Origin: Taxillus chinensis
Lineage: Eukaryota > Streptophyta > Magnoliopsida > Santalales > Loranthaceae
Direction of reading: 5' to 3'
NCBI GenBank assembly: GCA_023512835.1
Contig: CM042090.1
Coordinates: 11,315,343-11,379,342 of the forward strand
DNA: 64,000 bases
In this document: positions 12,867 to 26,729 of the stretch, in pieces
Layout of the letters: every line of letters starts with the position of its first letter
Numbering within the stretch: position 1 is the stretch's first letter
Notes under the pieces: model-generated
What the model was told of the DNA's origin: nothing
The model's input: only the letters and a program-made list of their open reading frames with translations
Database searches by the model: none
Translations under genes and position numbers: made by a program

Positions 12867-12874
12867 CACACTAC

Positions 12875-15247
12875 AAACAAAACAGAAAACTTCGACTACT
12901 CTGGCCAGATTTTGTTTTTTTAAACATAAATAAAATGTTTTTAAAATAAAAAAAAATTATTGTGTCACGAATTATTTCCATAGAAAAGCTTGACTGACGT
13001 TTTTTTAATCATGTCAACCCTAGTCAGTCGACTATAAAAATTCAAATGAAACATCATTTTAGGGATATATGTTCCCACAAAGTAAGGCTGGTCTGACGAG
13101 TTCACTTCGTAGGACCATCAGACGTCGTTCGTTTGCAGACGAGCTTCGAGCCTGAAGATCGAGTTCACATTTACATGTTTACGATTACATTTTAAATTTA
13201 TGTTAATCATTAAATTTATATTCCTCGGATTTAGAAACAAGCTTCAATCCTTTTTTTTAAAATATTAATATTACTTGAATTATTAATACCTTCGACTTCT
13301 ATCGTCTGCCTCTTCAATCCAATCATATTCTCCCATTTCTTATTTAGCGATGGCAACTAAATAGGGTTGCTTTATGGCATAACTCTTTACCCAAGATGGA
13401 ACTAAAGGCATCGGGATGCGTGAATGGCGAACATAATGCCACGCCATACATTTTGATTTAATGTGCCACATGCGGTGCTTTTTTATTGACCGTTGTTCTT
13501 GCGTGAAAATTCACTCATGAGTCTGTCATTCAATTATTAGAAAATTAATGAACCGTATAAGAGGTTATTCTTGAATTTAAATTAAGCATAACTTTCTACA
13601 GACTCTAACATCAATTATATGGTAGCTACTTTATTTCCTTTTTATTTTATAATAATGATAATAATAAACGTTATTTAAAAGCAGCCCATAAATAAAATAC
13701 AATTTAGCTTAGTAGTTCATAATCAAGATTATCATTCATAATGGAACTGTAAGCTAAACATAAGCCCAAAACTAGAACAATCTTGCATTTTTTTTATATA
13801 AAATAATGTTAGCTATACATTTGTCAAATTTTAATTATTTTTAAAAACTATGAATTGAGATAAATTTTCATAACTCAAAAATATTTTAAAATTATTCAAA
13901 TTTATTATTTTTAAAAATATTTTAAAAAAATAATATCATCGTATCAAACGAATCCCTTGTCTATCTTGACAATATCATGATTTATCTTTGATTTATATTT
14001 ATTAAATTTTAATTAATTTTTAAAGCATAATTACTTTTGAAAACAATGAATTGAGATAGATTTTCATAATTCAAAAAAACAAGCTTATTATTTTTAAAAA
14101 TAATATCACATTGTATCTTTGATATAAAAAAATTAATATTTTTTGCCAAATCATCCAAATTATTACCGTTATAATTATCCATATTACCTTGTTTCGTTTT
14201 TTTTTTGTTTGCTTTTTCCAGCCTTGTTGGACTATGATTATTATAAAGCCGGGCTACAAACAGTAAAGCATTCATGTTTTTGGCTCAATCAATTGAGCGT
14301 GAGAGCTCTCCAAAAATATTAGATGCCACTAAAAGCCTGCAACCAATAGAAAACCCGACCAGCCGCATGAAGGTTTGCTTCTGTCGAAAGCAGTACGTAC
14401 TTTTAATCCTTCCTGAGGTGGCCCTTGTTTGCTTTGATATGGTTTGTTAAACCTACCTCTATTAATGATAACTTGCACTTGCAAAGTTAACCGGTCATGT
14501 TAAAGTAAACGGTTTCAACCGTTTAATTACTAAATTAATATTTGATATTAGAGTAACTGTCTATCCGTCAGCACTACAATTAAATAAAAATTTAATTTTG
14601 AATCTCATGACGAAGCTACTTAGAATATTTATTTTGCTTGTTTTATGTTTTAGTTTTAAAATGCATTAATTATTTTTAGTATTGAAAATATAAAATTTAA
14701 AATAATAAAAATTATTTTCATTTTTTTGAGACTTAAAAAAATTAATATTAGTTTTATTTATTTTTTATTCAAAAACAGTAATTATATTTTTAAAACGAAA
14801 AAGAAAATCTTTTTACATATATTCGTATAAGTGTAGTGAGTGTGCGCGTGGGGGAGAGGGAGGTTCAGTTAACATGGTCAACGACTACGGTGAGTTGATT
14901 GTCTCATGATTGATCTACACAAGCGTGTAAAGATGCATGTACTCGAGTACAAGACTATGGTGAGTACTAGAGTGCATGCGTAAAGATGGGAGTGGGGTTA
15001 TCAAGCCGCATGCATGGCACGAGTGTATGATTCTGAGGTTTTCTATATTTTTTAAAAAACAAATTCGTATTTCTTTAATAAAAAAACATCAATAGTAATT
15101 TTAAAAAAAAAAAAATGCCTGCGGACTGCCCAGGAGAGCTCGCATCTTGGATGAATCATGTATTTTGAAGAATAAAAGAAATAATTTATGTTTTCTGATT
15201 AATTCTTCTATTCATGTTGATCTTATTAATAAGAATATATATATATG

Positions 15248-15279
<32 letters not shown>

Positions 15280-16620
15280 TGTATGTATGTATGCAAGTGG
15301 CCTCGCCCAGATAAAGAATGGTGACAAATTGCGTTGAGACTCCTACTCTAACAACAAAGTGGCTCCATTGCATTTGCAGGGGCCATGCCGCGAGCGTAAA
15401 TGGAAAGGAACTGTAAACCATAATTGCAGGGCGCGTTTTATTTTTATTTTTAACACCAGACGAGGCGGAATATATTAATGGGATTTGGAATTTCGGCGCA
15501 TTAATTAGGTAAGATTCGATTCGTATCTGGATTCTCGAGGGTGTAACTTGACTCGCAACTGATCACCGTATCAGCTGTTACATGCAATTAATGGGCATGA
15601 CGAAAAATGCACTCACCCAAAATCATTTTTTTAAATTTCATTAAATGCATTTATGTATAATATACATGACCCAAAACAATATCGGTACGAGTATTCATAC
15701 ATACATATATATATATATATATATTCAATTAACTTCGGATTTGAAAATTTAAAATATTAACCATTTATAATTTGTTAATATTTATATATTAATATTTTTA
15801 TTAGCTCATATATATATATATATATATATATGAAAAGTTTTATATACAAACCTATTTTGTATGGGTTTTTGACGCATACACACCCGACAGTATTTTAGTG
15901 GTCTAATAATTTGGTTAAGAAGATTTTGGGTTAATACAATGATGCTAAATTACCAATTTAGAATTTTATTTCATATTTATAAACTAATATTTAAATTTTA
16001 ATTTCAACTTTTTATATGTTTTTGAAGAATTATTACTGTAATATCTTATAATTATTATCATAAGTTAATTTATTTGAAAATGTTTTAAATATTGTTGTGA
16101 CAATCAAAGGAAAAAAAGAAAAAAATAGGTTGATCCATGAATTAATTCATTTCTGATTCATTAAAATTGCGGACATTAATGGACTGATTTGTTTAAGTCA
16201 TTTCACAATAAACCAGACCGGACCTTTTTTATCCAAATCATGAACCCCACTAATTGCAATGGGTTTAAGATATTTAGATTATGAATGTTTTCATTTAATT
16301 TAGTTTAAATTTTTAATATTTGTATTCATGTATTATTTGAATATTGGAATTCGTTAATAAATATTGATATAAATATATGTTTTAAATATCAATGAATGCG
16401 AATATATTTTTTAAGGTGGATTAATATGTAATCCTAATTATATATATATATATATATATGTTAATATTTATTTAAAATATTTACAATACACAAAGAAAGA
16501 TAAAATATTTTAGATGTGATAGATAATAATAATAGTATTATCAACAAAATAAGACATTATTATTTTTTAAATAATGTATTGTTGAAGTTGGATTCTTAGT
16601 ACAACATATCTTTTTAGCTT
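12875..16620. other. Gene-free AT-rich intergenic DNA
   Basis: No coding sequence, RNA gene or bounded transposon was recognised. It contains several short TA microsatellites (15709, 15810, 16440) and a TATG/GTAT tract. Confidence 0.5.
15241..15293. repeat. (GTAT)n microsatellite
   Basis: About a dozen tandem ATGT/GTAT tetranucleotides preceded by a short TA run. Confidence 0.95.
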
Positions 16621-16628
16621 GATCTTGA

Positions 16629-17035
16629 AGGCAGTCACACTAGTTTTTCATATATTTTCTTTAATTTACATATTTAAACTATTTTTTGTTTCTCTATATA
16701 AATATATACCACAATACATTTCATAAATCACTTTCTATATCATTAAAATAATATTTTATACTTTTTTTATTTAATATTTTTTTATAATTTAATATGAAAT
16801 AAAAGTAAAAGTTTTAAAAACACAAAGGTAAAATGTGAGAGAAATTTGTTATATGTAATTTAATAATTATATGAAGTGAACAATACTTCCTAATATATTG
16901 GGAAACAATATATAAATCTTATATAAAAAGTTAAATATAGAATTTCTGCCGTGATAATGATTTTATAATTAACTTTTTAAGTTTTTTTCCTTAAATAAAG
17001 GGAAACATATTCTTATGGGAAACCTATTATTAGTG
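16629..17035. mobile_element. Tourist-like MITE, family A copy 3
   Basis: Homologous along its length to 2891-3286, with shared ACTTTCTATATNATTAAAA and AATTTAATAATTATATGAAGTGAA. The ends are too decayed to define a target duplication. Confidence 0.45.
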
Positions 17036-17715
17036 ATCTAAAAATATATTATTTAGAATTTGAGTCCTATAGAGTTGGGTTTCAAGTTGAGTGTGGCGTG
17101 TTAAAATACATTAAATTTGATTTTAGTAATATCGGATACTAAAATGACAACACTAACTTGTAATTTAATGTTACATGTTGATACCTTTCAATTTAAGGTC
17201 TTGGATGTGAGTAGATCAATAGTTGCATCTCGTATTTGTAGTTTAGGCATTGCATTAACACAGTCTCTAATTCTCCTTAAACATTTGGTTTACACCTTTT
17301 AAGTTCCAATTTGTGATTTGAAGGTCGGGTCTTGCAACTTTCAATTCAAGAGAGTGCAACTCGTGGCTTATTGTAAAAGGAAGCTAAAGTTGTAATTTTA
17401 ACTCCATCACTTCAACTTTTAGTCTATGAGATGTTACAATGTTACAATTTAAGTCTGTATTAAACTTGAAGCTTAACAAAGGACTTACAATTTGGAAAGA
17501 GGACTCTAAATGCTAACAAATGACCATGAAAAAAAAACTTACGGTTCTGGGCCTATTAAAAGACTTTGAACAAAACATAAAACTTTAAAAGATCATAAGA
17601 TTTTAGAAAACCATAGACTTTTCAAGTAAAAATAAGATAACTTTAAAGTCAACAAGGTTTTAAGTGCAATCTAAATAGAAAACTTTTACGTCAAGGGAGT
17701 TAAAATCAAAAGTGT

Positions 17716-19000
17716 AAAACCCTTAATGTTGTAATATAATAATATTTTAAAAATAATTTGTTTAGATGATATATACGATCCAAAATAGCCGCTGCATGAA
17801 ACGAAGATAGCCAAAAATTGCGAGCCAAGGTTATGAGCTTAGTCTTTATTGTAGATAAACTAATGGCTCATAGTGAGTGGTTATAATTGGAGCGAACTAA
17901 GGTAAAAGCGCATATGTGTTACGACTTCGACAATGTTGAGAGAAAGACAATACAGCTATGCTATAGAAGCTTAGTTCACCTTACATGTTTATGTTGATAT
18001 GATTTGAAAAATATTATATAAGCCATAGGAAGTAATCATATAACAATAATTTTTTAGTTGAAGAATTGAATGCTTCTATTTTATGATATTATGTTATGTT
18101 ATAAACATATAGCATTTAATTTAATTAATCGTATTAGTTGTTTTACTTAATTGTGTTTTTTATTAATTATTTTAAATAAATCATTTATTACACACAATGG
18201 TAGACTTAGATAAAATAGACCACAAATTTGAATTAAGCATGTCAAAATTAACTAAGAGGTATAAATGATAAAATTTTGATTAATAGTAGAAATAGTAAAA
18301 ATAAATATATAAAAGGATAAAGTATAAAAGTAACATAATTAATAGATAAATTTACCAGTTAGGTGGCATGTGATAATTAGATATAAGTGAAATGTAGATA
18401 GTATCTGATAGGTAACTGAGAATATTTAATTAATTTATTAAAATTTATAATTATCAAAATTGTCACTTTTTATTTACGTGAATGGAATTGGATTAATCTT
18501 ATAAATAGACACTCAAACCATAAGTCCTTTCATCTCAAGAATTCTATCAAAATTCTCTATTTTCCCTTCCTTATATTATTTTTGGTATTTTAAAGGAATT
18601 TTCTAAGCATCAAAGTTCCACAAAAGATACGCGTGAAGAATTTAAGTTATTTTATTTTAGAAATATTTATAATCCAAGTTATTTATAATTCACTTATATA
18701 AGTTATTTATAAGTTTATATGTGATATGTGTGTATAGATATAGATGCTTAGTATAATATATATATATATAATGGATTTATTTTTGATTTGTAGAATTAAT
18801 TAATGCATTTAAAAGAATAAGATAAAGACTATAATATTAATTTAATATATTAATTTTTGGGATTTTATAATTTTAAAAAACGACAAAATGATCGTAAAAA
18901 TTTCTCTTCCTCACTCTTTCTTTCTTTTATTTTATTGGTAAGGTATCCTTTCTAACTTTTGTTCCCTTTTTATTCCCATTTTTCTTTCATTTAGTTGTAA
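17716..19000. other. Possible LTR relic with a TATA box
   Basis: It starts TGTAAAACCC at 17716, as many plant Ty3-type LTRs do. A clean TATAAATAGACACTC lies at about 18500, followed by a pyrimidine-rich leader-like stretch. No matching end, partner LTR or coding domain was found, so this is only a suggestion. The remainder of 17040-19490 shows nothing else. Confidence 0.2.
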
Positions 19001-19493
19001 AAAAAACTTTATAAATGTTATTTTTTTCTTAATTTATTGATTGAAATAAATAACCATCTTTGTATTCATGCTTATCATTGTTAACCTTATATTCAAAATT
19101 ATTAGTATGCTCTATTAAATTTATATGATATTTTTTAATTTTATGTTGACCTTATTATAATCTTTTCTTATATTTGGACAAAGTAAATTAATGGATACTT
19201 TTAAAATTATAAAAACCTTCATTGTATTGGGTAAAGAATATTACCGGTGAGTGTCAATTGAATTTATTATATGTTATGTTATGATATATGAACAATTAAT
19301 CAAGATTATTATGTTATGTTAAGAAAAGATTAATCCAAGTGCACCAAAGAATATTAGTTTGGGATCAATCAAAAGATGTTACTAAGAATACGGGTTCAAA
19401 TGGAGCCCATAAAGTCTATTCAAATGTTTAAATAATAATTCCTCTTCAATGAAAAGTTTGCAAAAAATTCAACTTATCAAATCTAGGAACTAA

Positions 19494-20318
19494 GGCGATG
19501 TTTGGTGTAGTATTATATTTTTTGTTCTCAAAAATTATTTTTAAATTTTAGATTAAGAAATAGTTTTCTCTCCAACTCGGTAAACGTTTTTTTGTTTGGC
19601 AATAACTTTCATTTCACTTTTTCTTTCCCAATCAACTTTTCTTTTTCCTCTTCGTCTGTCACCGACAAACCCCACCAGCTGCTGGGCGGAGATCTCCACA
19701 GCGGGCCAAAGATCAAAAAAATGAGGGGGAGAGAAGTGTTGAGCTAGAAATCGAAAAACGTGGGTGTGCTCACTTTTGCACAGCACCCACACCCCGGAAG
19801 GAGATCTCACCATCAGGCACGACTATGGCCACACCAACTCCCGCAGGCACTCGCATGCTGACAAGCGCAGCTGCAGATCTGGACCCTGGTTTGCCGTGGT
19901 TGGCGACAACGAGGGAGATGAAGATGGAGGTGGCTGAGATCAACATCTACACCTTGAGGGCGAAAGTGACAGTCTCGCTATATTCTCCATCAATGACGGA
20001 GGTGGATGTAGTGGTGACTTCTCCATCGATGGTAGCAAGGGGAGGGTTACGGATGATGAGTCTTCGGCCAGATCTAGACCGATGAAGATGAGCTGGTGGG
20101 CTTAAACGACAGCAGAGGGATCGGAAAATAACGAGTATCGAATACGCAAAAATGAAAACATATAAAATATGTTTTCATTTTAATGCGATTGAGTATCGTT
20201 TATATAGTAAAAAATTTTGAATACAGCATTTTAAAATCATCACCAAACAAATCGTAGAGGTAGTTTTTCGTATTTGAGTATAGAAAACGGCTGAAAACAT
20301 GTTTCACCAAACATGCTC
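19494..20318. mobile_element. PIF/Harbinger (Tourist-like) element with GC-rich interior
   Basis: Ends GGCGATGTTTGGTG and CACCAAACATGCTC (inverted GAGCATGTTTGGTG) are flanked by TAA on both sides (19491-19493, 20319-20321). This matches the GGSNNTGTTTGGTT type of Harbinger terminus. The middle (about 19630-20110) is GC-rich and open in several frames but resembles no known protein. It could be captured sequence. Confidence 0.65.
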
Positions 20319-21593
20319 TAAGAGATTTAGATCAAAAGTTTGACTAATGGAGACCACACATATGTTCCATATATACAGTGTTTAAATTGCTAGTTTGCGT
20401 AGAATTGGACTTTTATACTGATATTAATACTACTAAAATTGAATTTAATAACCCAACTTTGTAAAACGTTAGTTTGATTAAAACTTCACTTTATTAAGCA
20501 TGGCTCATAAAGGTACCTTGATCGCAAAATGAACCAAAAAGTTACAACCGAGGGGTTATGACTTTCCATTTGCATTATTTAAATAGAACATTTATAAAAA
20601 CACAATTGTAGATTTATTTGCATTTCCTTTAATTCTTCTAGTTACAATTATTTTTTAATAAGCTCTACCTATAATTTTACTTCTTTTTTGTTCTCAAAAT
20701 GGACTCAAAAGTTAGAAATAAACCAACTTTTGAAAGAGCAAAAAATAAAAAAAAAAGTTCAGAAAACATATTCTATGGGTATATGTAATACACCGGTTTC
20801 ATTTATTTCTACATTCTCAATTACATAGGCCTGTGATAGAACAACTTAATATATTACATTACTTTATGAATTCAAGTCTACAACTCACAACAAACAGCAA
20901 GAGGCTTGGTGCATTAAAGCTCACTATTATTATGATACACTTATTTATTTGCGTGGTGAAAATATTTAAGGCGAGAAGGTGTTATCATTTTGTAGGATAA
21001 CATAAAATAATATATCATCACATAAAAATTTTAAATCCTTAATAAAAAATAATTATAGAACTGTAACTTACATAACTCTCATGATTTTAATTGAAATTTA
21101 TCGTGTTATAGCCTCTAGTCGAGATACAATATAATTAATATAAAGACATTAAAACGCCATACAAATGTGGGTATTAGAGAAAGCAAAATCGATAGTGCAT
21201 GTTTATTATATTTGAAAAAACACACACACACATATATAATAATAATAATTAAATTTTCAAAAATTTAAAATTTAAAACAAACCCATTTAATACTGAGTGG
21301 TGAGTACTTTTATCGTGCTCGTTCGTTTTCCATGCGCCCACTCATAAATTGCCCTCCGGCGTCCGCTTGTAGTCTATATGCTTAACGGGCAACACCAATA
21401 CGCCTCCGACCCAACAAAAAACAACAACAATTGATTAGCTGTTCCCAATTGAAGTCAACGACAACGTCGCACCCAACCCATCGACTCCGACAAACTCGAA
21501 CCAACCCGCACACACGCTCGCCTCCAACATAAACACCATTAATTATTCATCGCATTGAGGGTCTCCATTTTGGATTCGGTCGGCTGATACTCC

Positions 21594-23747
21594 ATGGGCA
21601 AAGGAGGCGGCTGCGTTCCGAGCAAGAAGAGGGTGCCGCCGCCCGCAGCAGCAAGCACCGTCGATTCTTCTCCCGCCGCCGTCGAGGACGGGGCGGAGTC
21701 GGCGGAGGAGGGAATCGGGGCCTCGCCGCGGCCCATCGCGGCAGCGGCGGTGGCGAAACTCAGGGTTTTCATCGTCTTCTACTCGATGTACGGCCACGTG
21801 GAGTCGCTGGCCCGGAGGATGAAAAAGGGGGTGGACGGCGTTGAAGGGGTCGAAGCGGCGCTTTTTCAAGTCCCCGAGACGCTTTCGGGCGAGGTGCTGG
21901 AGCAGATGAAGGCGCCGCCCAAGGCCGGGGACGTTCCGGTGATTTCCGCGGCGGAGATGATGGCGGCGGATGGCGTTCTGTTTGGGTTTCCGACGAGGTA
22001 TGGGTGTATGGCGGCGCAGATGAAGGCGTTTTTCGATTCCACGGGGCAGCTGTGGAAGGAGCAGGCGCTTGCAGGAAAGCCGGCCGGGTTCTTCGTCAGC
22101 ACTGGCACCCAGGGTGGAGGGCAGGAGACTACCGCGTGAGTCATTCTTCGATTTCATTATTCTTTGCTGGCACACACACACATATATGTTAGGTGTTCAT
22201 AAATGTGTTGTTAGGTGTTGGGTATTCATAAGTATGGAGAGAGTTCATAAATGACAAAAATAAACTGCCAAATACTGTTAGGTGTTCTAAACATTTTTGT
22301 TTATAAACAAAACAAAAATGTGCCCCCCAAACACCCAGTGTTGTTGTGTTGCTTTTTCATGGCTGCATTGGAATGCTGATCTTGCTGGTTTCTCTAATTA
22401 AAATCTAGTTTTTAAGGTTTATTTCGCTATGATAGTGTGGCTTTGGATTCATGTTTAGGCACTGACATGTATGTCGCTGAAGAAAAAAGTGGGGTGGATT
22501 CATTTGCCACCATTTTCTAATAATTGGCTGTTCTGACTGACTAATGCGCTACTTCTGACTATGCTCGACAACAGAATAGGGACAAGTTTGCCTCCGGATT
22601 TCACTTGGTTTTGTTGCAAAGCAATGACTTTAGTTGAAATATGATGTAATTATAAGCTAAATAATGGGGGTGTGATGCAAATAAATTCAGCTGCCTTCTT
22701 GATTTCTGAGTCAATGTGTAGGGTTTAGAAGCAAAATTTCTGGCTTGACATAATGCTGAAGTTGGGCCAGATGAGAATAACTAAATTGAGTTGCATTAGT
22801 ATTGCACAATTAGTAAAGCATTGATTGTACAGTTCAAAGCATTATGTTATTTAGGAGTTCTGAAGAAAGCTTCGTTGGGAGGGGAAAAAATATCGATATC
22901 TTATTAAAGAGCAACAGAAATAGACACGAGAAAATTGCTTCCAGCTATTGTGCATACAAACATACATATATGTAGTTAGATTATCAATTATTTTAGTATT
23001 TTATCTTAAAATTTCCACCAAATGTTTGAATGAAGAAATTCATTCTTTTGTGCATTGACTTGAACATCCTTAGCAAATCTCACAAACTAATAGCTCAAGT
23101 AAAGTTGAAGTTAAGGCATTTTGAGACTTCGGTGTTGAGTATGGACTATGGAGTACAGGGGAAATGCCCTAAAAGGCTCTCAAAAGACATTCTGAGATTT
23201 CAGTGTTAAGGCTCTCTTCCTAATGAATATATATTCTGACATTTAATCCTGACGCCCTCCCCCAAAAGTACAGCGGAAGTAATATGCTATTGTTTGGCTG
23301 TTGTGGAAACTAATTAGGGGTCTAGGAGACTTCAAATTTTCATGATTTGATCAATGTGAACTTCTCTCTGTGATGTCCAACAACTCTAATTATATCAACG
23401 TTCAGAATTTTGGGTTCCTTGTATTGTTGAGTGCTTTCAAGTTGTCGTTGTTATCACTTGGATGGCTTCTATTTACTGATAGGTTTCGATTCCATTTGTT
23501 ATTCATGCTTGCATTTGTCTGCAGTTGGACCGCGATCACTCAGTTAACCCACCATGGGATGCTGTTTGTTCCAATTGGGTACAACTTTGGATCTGGTATG
23601 TTCAAAATGGACAGCCCTCGAGGGGGGACTCCATACGGTGCTGGAGTTTTTGCAGGCGATGGCACAAGACAGGCAACAGAAACTGAACTCGCACTTGCAG
23701 AACATCAGGGCAAGTACATGGCAGCTGTTGTCAAGAGACTTGCTTAG
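21594..23747 (+). CDS. FQR1-like NAD(P)H:quinone oxidoreductase (flavodoxin-like, WrbA family), N-terminally extended
   Basis: Two exons, 21594-22135 and 23525-23747, are joined across a 1389-bp GT-AG intron within an alanine codon (ETTA|WTAITQ), giving 254 aa. The enzyme family uses FMN to reduce quinones by two electrons with NAD(P)H, limiting semiquinone and oxidative stress. The flavodoxin-like domain starts near residue 57. SMYGHV (64-69) forms the FMN-phosphate loop, FPTRYG lies in the flavin region, and STGTQGGGQET and HHGMLFVPIGYNFG are family signatures. The first 56 residues are an alanine/proline-rich extension beginning MGKGGGCVPSKK. The Arabidopsis At4g36750-type member has the same start, and standard FQR1 lacks it. 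Gly2 and Cys7 could allow myristoylation and palmitoylation, hence membrane attachment (inference). Exon 1 is much more GC-rich than its surroundings. The start is fixed by the conserved N-terminus. Confidence 0.93.
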
Positions 23748-23749
23748 GC

Positions 23750-25180
23750 TTGGTGATTGATGCCTTGTTGATTTTAGCCTCGGTTAAGCTACATTCATGA
23801 TTGTGTTATTTGATTTGAATCTGTATATTTTCCTATTGGGGCTTGGAATTTTATCCTATACTCTGGGCGGCAAAAATGTTGCCCGTCTTCTTTCTGCTTC
23901 TACTCAATTGAAGAGCTCTGTACATGGTTTGAATTTATTTAAAACTGAATTTGATGAATAATATCGCTAGTCTGTGAAACTGTTTGGCCACGTAAGATCA
24001 GGGTTTTTTTTTTTTAAGCGGAAAATGAGTTTTAAAATCATTTTTTCAGTTTTTTTCTCCGGCTCTTTTATACTCCTCGAGATTTTTTCAAAATATTTAA
24101 AAGCATTTTCCTTAATGGTTTGTAATGTAATAAACGTAAAGAAGAAAAATCTTTTCTTTTTTTTTTTTTGAAAAACAATTCCCAAAAATTATAAAGATTG
24201 GTGTTTGGGATTGGCTTTTAACGTTTCGAGGGTAATGTTATGAAATTTTAAATTATATAAAATGTAAAAAAACAAAAGGAAATGTTAAATTATATAATAT
24301 TATGCAATTGATATTGGGTATATAGTTTTTAAAAATAGTATGTGCAACTCGGGTCATCACCGTGAAATCATATGATTGATGCGAACTGTGATTAGTTTAT
24401 AAATTTATTATTTCTATGTTGTCATGCCGTTCAGCTTATTCACTAGTTATGTAATTTCAATATAATATAAAATTACTCAGATTTTATCATATTTTAAATT
24501 TATATTTTTAAAAATATTTCAACTTGAAGTATATAATAAGATGTTTCAATTTGTAATCCACCTATTTAATGCTTATTTCATTGTTAAATTCAGATTTTAA
24601 TATATGAAAACAAAGATTATATAGTTATGTGAGATTTCGCCAATCAAATCTCCTAATTCAATTAATACATGATTTAAGAAAAAATTAATTAATATATGAT
24701 TTTAAAATGTAAGGTTCCGGTTCCGGCAAATCAAATTTTTGAAAACATGTATGTTTTAGAAAGGCAAAAAAAGAGCGCAAAAAAAAAAAACATAATACAT
24801 TGATAAATTAATTTTGTTTCATTTAATTTGATAGTATTTAATAAAGCACCATTATGAATTAATTTACAAAAATCTAGCATATCCGGATCGATTGTGTTAG
24901 TGAAACATCATCATCCTACTTAAATGTTCGTCTCATATTCATTTGTATCAAGACTTGGCTACATTAAGGCTTATTCGCATTAGGACTTGTCTGCATCAAG
25001 TGTTACTTGCATTAAAACTTATTCACATCAAGAGTAATATGTATCATAAGTTATTTGTATAAGATGTTATCTATATCAAGATACATTCAGATTGTAAGGT
25101 TAATTTGGACAACATTGAGGAATAATGTTTACTAAGTCATTGAGACATTGCTTTGTAACTTGAGATTCTGAACCCTCATT
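23750..25180. other. 3' flank and gene-free DNA after the quinone reductase
   Basis: The 3' UTR probably ends before about 23970. Two poly-T/poly-A rich segments (24003-24016 and 24150-24170) follow. No further gene is seen. Confidence 0.4.
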
Positions 25181-25188
25181 GACTCTAT

Positions 25189-25439
25189 TAAGGATGGCAA
25201 TCCCGACCTGCCTCATCTCGCCATGACAAGATATCAAATATGGCCTGAGTCTTTTCTGACCCACCTCGCCTTGATAATTTTTTAAAAAATTTAAAAGATT
25301 TAAGCTAAAATTCCTTAGGCATCCTAACTCGACTTGCCCTGAATTATCTAAACCATCGGGACAAGTCACATTTGGGTTGGGATTCTGCATATTCAAGCCG
25401 AGTAATACTCGGTCCCAACCTGATCTATTGTCATTCCTA
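25189..25439. mobile_element. Non-autonomous hAT element, copy 3
   Basis: The termini TAAGGATGGCAAT and ATTGTCATTCCTA correspond to the TAGGGATGGCAA ends of the copies at 6360 and 12572. The flanking 8-mers GACTCTAT and GACTATAA are a degraded target duplication. The body has the same CCCGACC/GGGTTGGG composition, more decayed. Confidence 0.65.
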
Positions 25440-26321
25440 GACTATAAGGTTTTCAACATTTGATATGTGATCTCTCCACTTGATAAACATTAAAATGATG
25501 ATGTGACAATGTTAATTTATTCATGAAGTAATTATTATGAAGATTTACTAAGATATAAAGATTTAATACAGTTTAAAATCACTGAAGATTCTCCTACCAT
25601 GTTTAAAGGTTGAAGCATATCAAAGCTGACAAAAGAAAAATTACAAATAAAAAGACAGCACATGATATCTCATTATATAGACTTTTTTTACCCACCCCCA
25701 TCTACCACCCTCCTCCTAAGCGTTAGTGTTATCTCAGTATAGATTAGGTTATTCGTATTGTAATTACGCTTGTTAGATCTAGCTTTTGATGTACTATGCC
25801 TTTCATTCTTTATTCAATTCGTTTTCATTGTTATGATATTCTTTAAAATATAACTTTAGTATGAAATAGCAGAACAAAAGATATTATAATCTTTAAAACT
25901 TTCGTTAATATAATTTTATTAACACATATCTTAGTGCTTGTCTTTTGTATTTATTATTCATATTTATTACAAAGCAGAAGGAGAAAAGAGTTGTGAAAGA
26001 GTGATTGCCGTTGCAAAAGTATTTGAAAAAAATTATGGACCGGTTAATTTACCCCTCTCTATACCAATCTAGGACCAACATTGTTTTCATTCATGCTTTT
26101 AGATCTCCTATGGTCAAATCTTGAGTGTGATCATTGTTCCATTTGATAATTTAAGGTAGATCTGCTATAGTTCTAGGTTGTTAAAATATTTCTAATTATA
26201 CTTAAGAGACTTCTTTTTTATGAACTCTACTTACTTTAGAACCTTTAGGTATTTGTTAATTTATCAAATCATCATTAAGTACTTTATCATTATGTTACTT
26301 TACTTGTTATTGCTTCTGTAA

Positions 26322-26729
26322 GAGTACTAGTAGCAGATTCTCTATATGAGTGTTTTCCTATGTTTGAGAAAAAAATTAAAATGTCATAAAATTATTCCCA
26401 TAATAGATGCCTTGTTTTTAACTTTTTTTCATATGATTTGTACAGTGTTTCATAATGTATTGAAAAACAATATTCACTCCATATAATTATTAAATTATAT
26501 AAAATATTTCACTCACTTCTTTTTTCACGTTTCACATAATATTTACTTTTGTTTTACACTAAATTATTGAAAAATTATTATTAAGTAAAAAATAGTATGA
26601 AAATATTGTTTTAATGATATAGAAAGTGATTTATGGAATCTATTGTAATGTATATTTATATAGGGAAGCAACAAGTAATTTAAAATTGTAAAATTAGAAA
26701 AGATGGCTGGAAAGTTATTGTTAACGCTC
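26322..26729. mobile_element. Tourist-like MITE, family A copy 4
   Basis: It starts GAGTACTAGTAGCAG and ends TATTGTTAACGCTC, whose inverse is GAGCGTTAACAATA. Almost all mismatches between the ends are transitions. It is flanked by TAA and CAA (one mismatch). The interior matches 12159-12507. Confidence 0.55.

Noticed and set aside
19825..20085. 86-codon plus-strand frame as a gene
   Set aside because: It lies wholly inside the Tourist-like element and lacks a recognisable domain.
21543..22181. 212-codon antisense frame over quinone reductase exon 1
   Set aside because: It is a shadow of a GC-rich exon; its Arg/Pro/His-rich translation resembles no protein.
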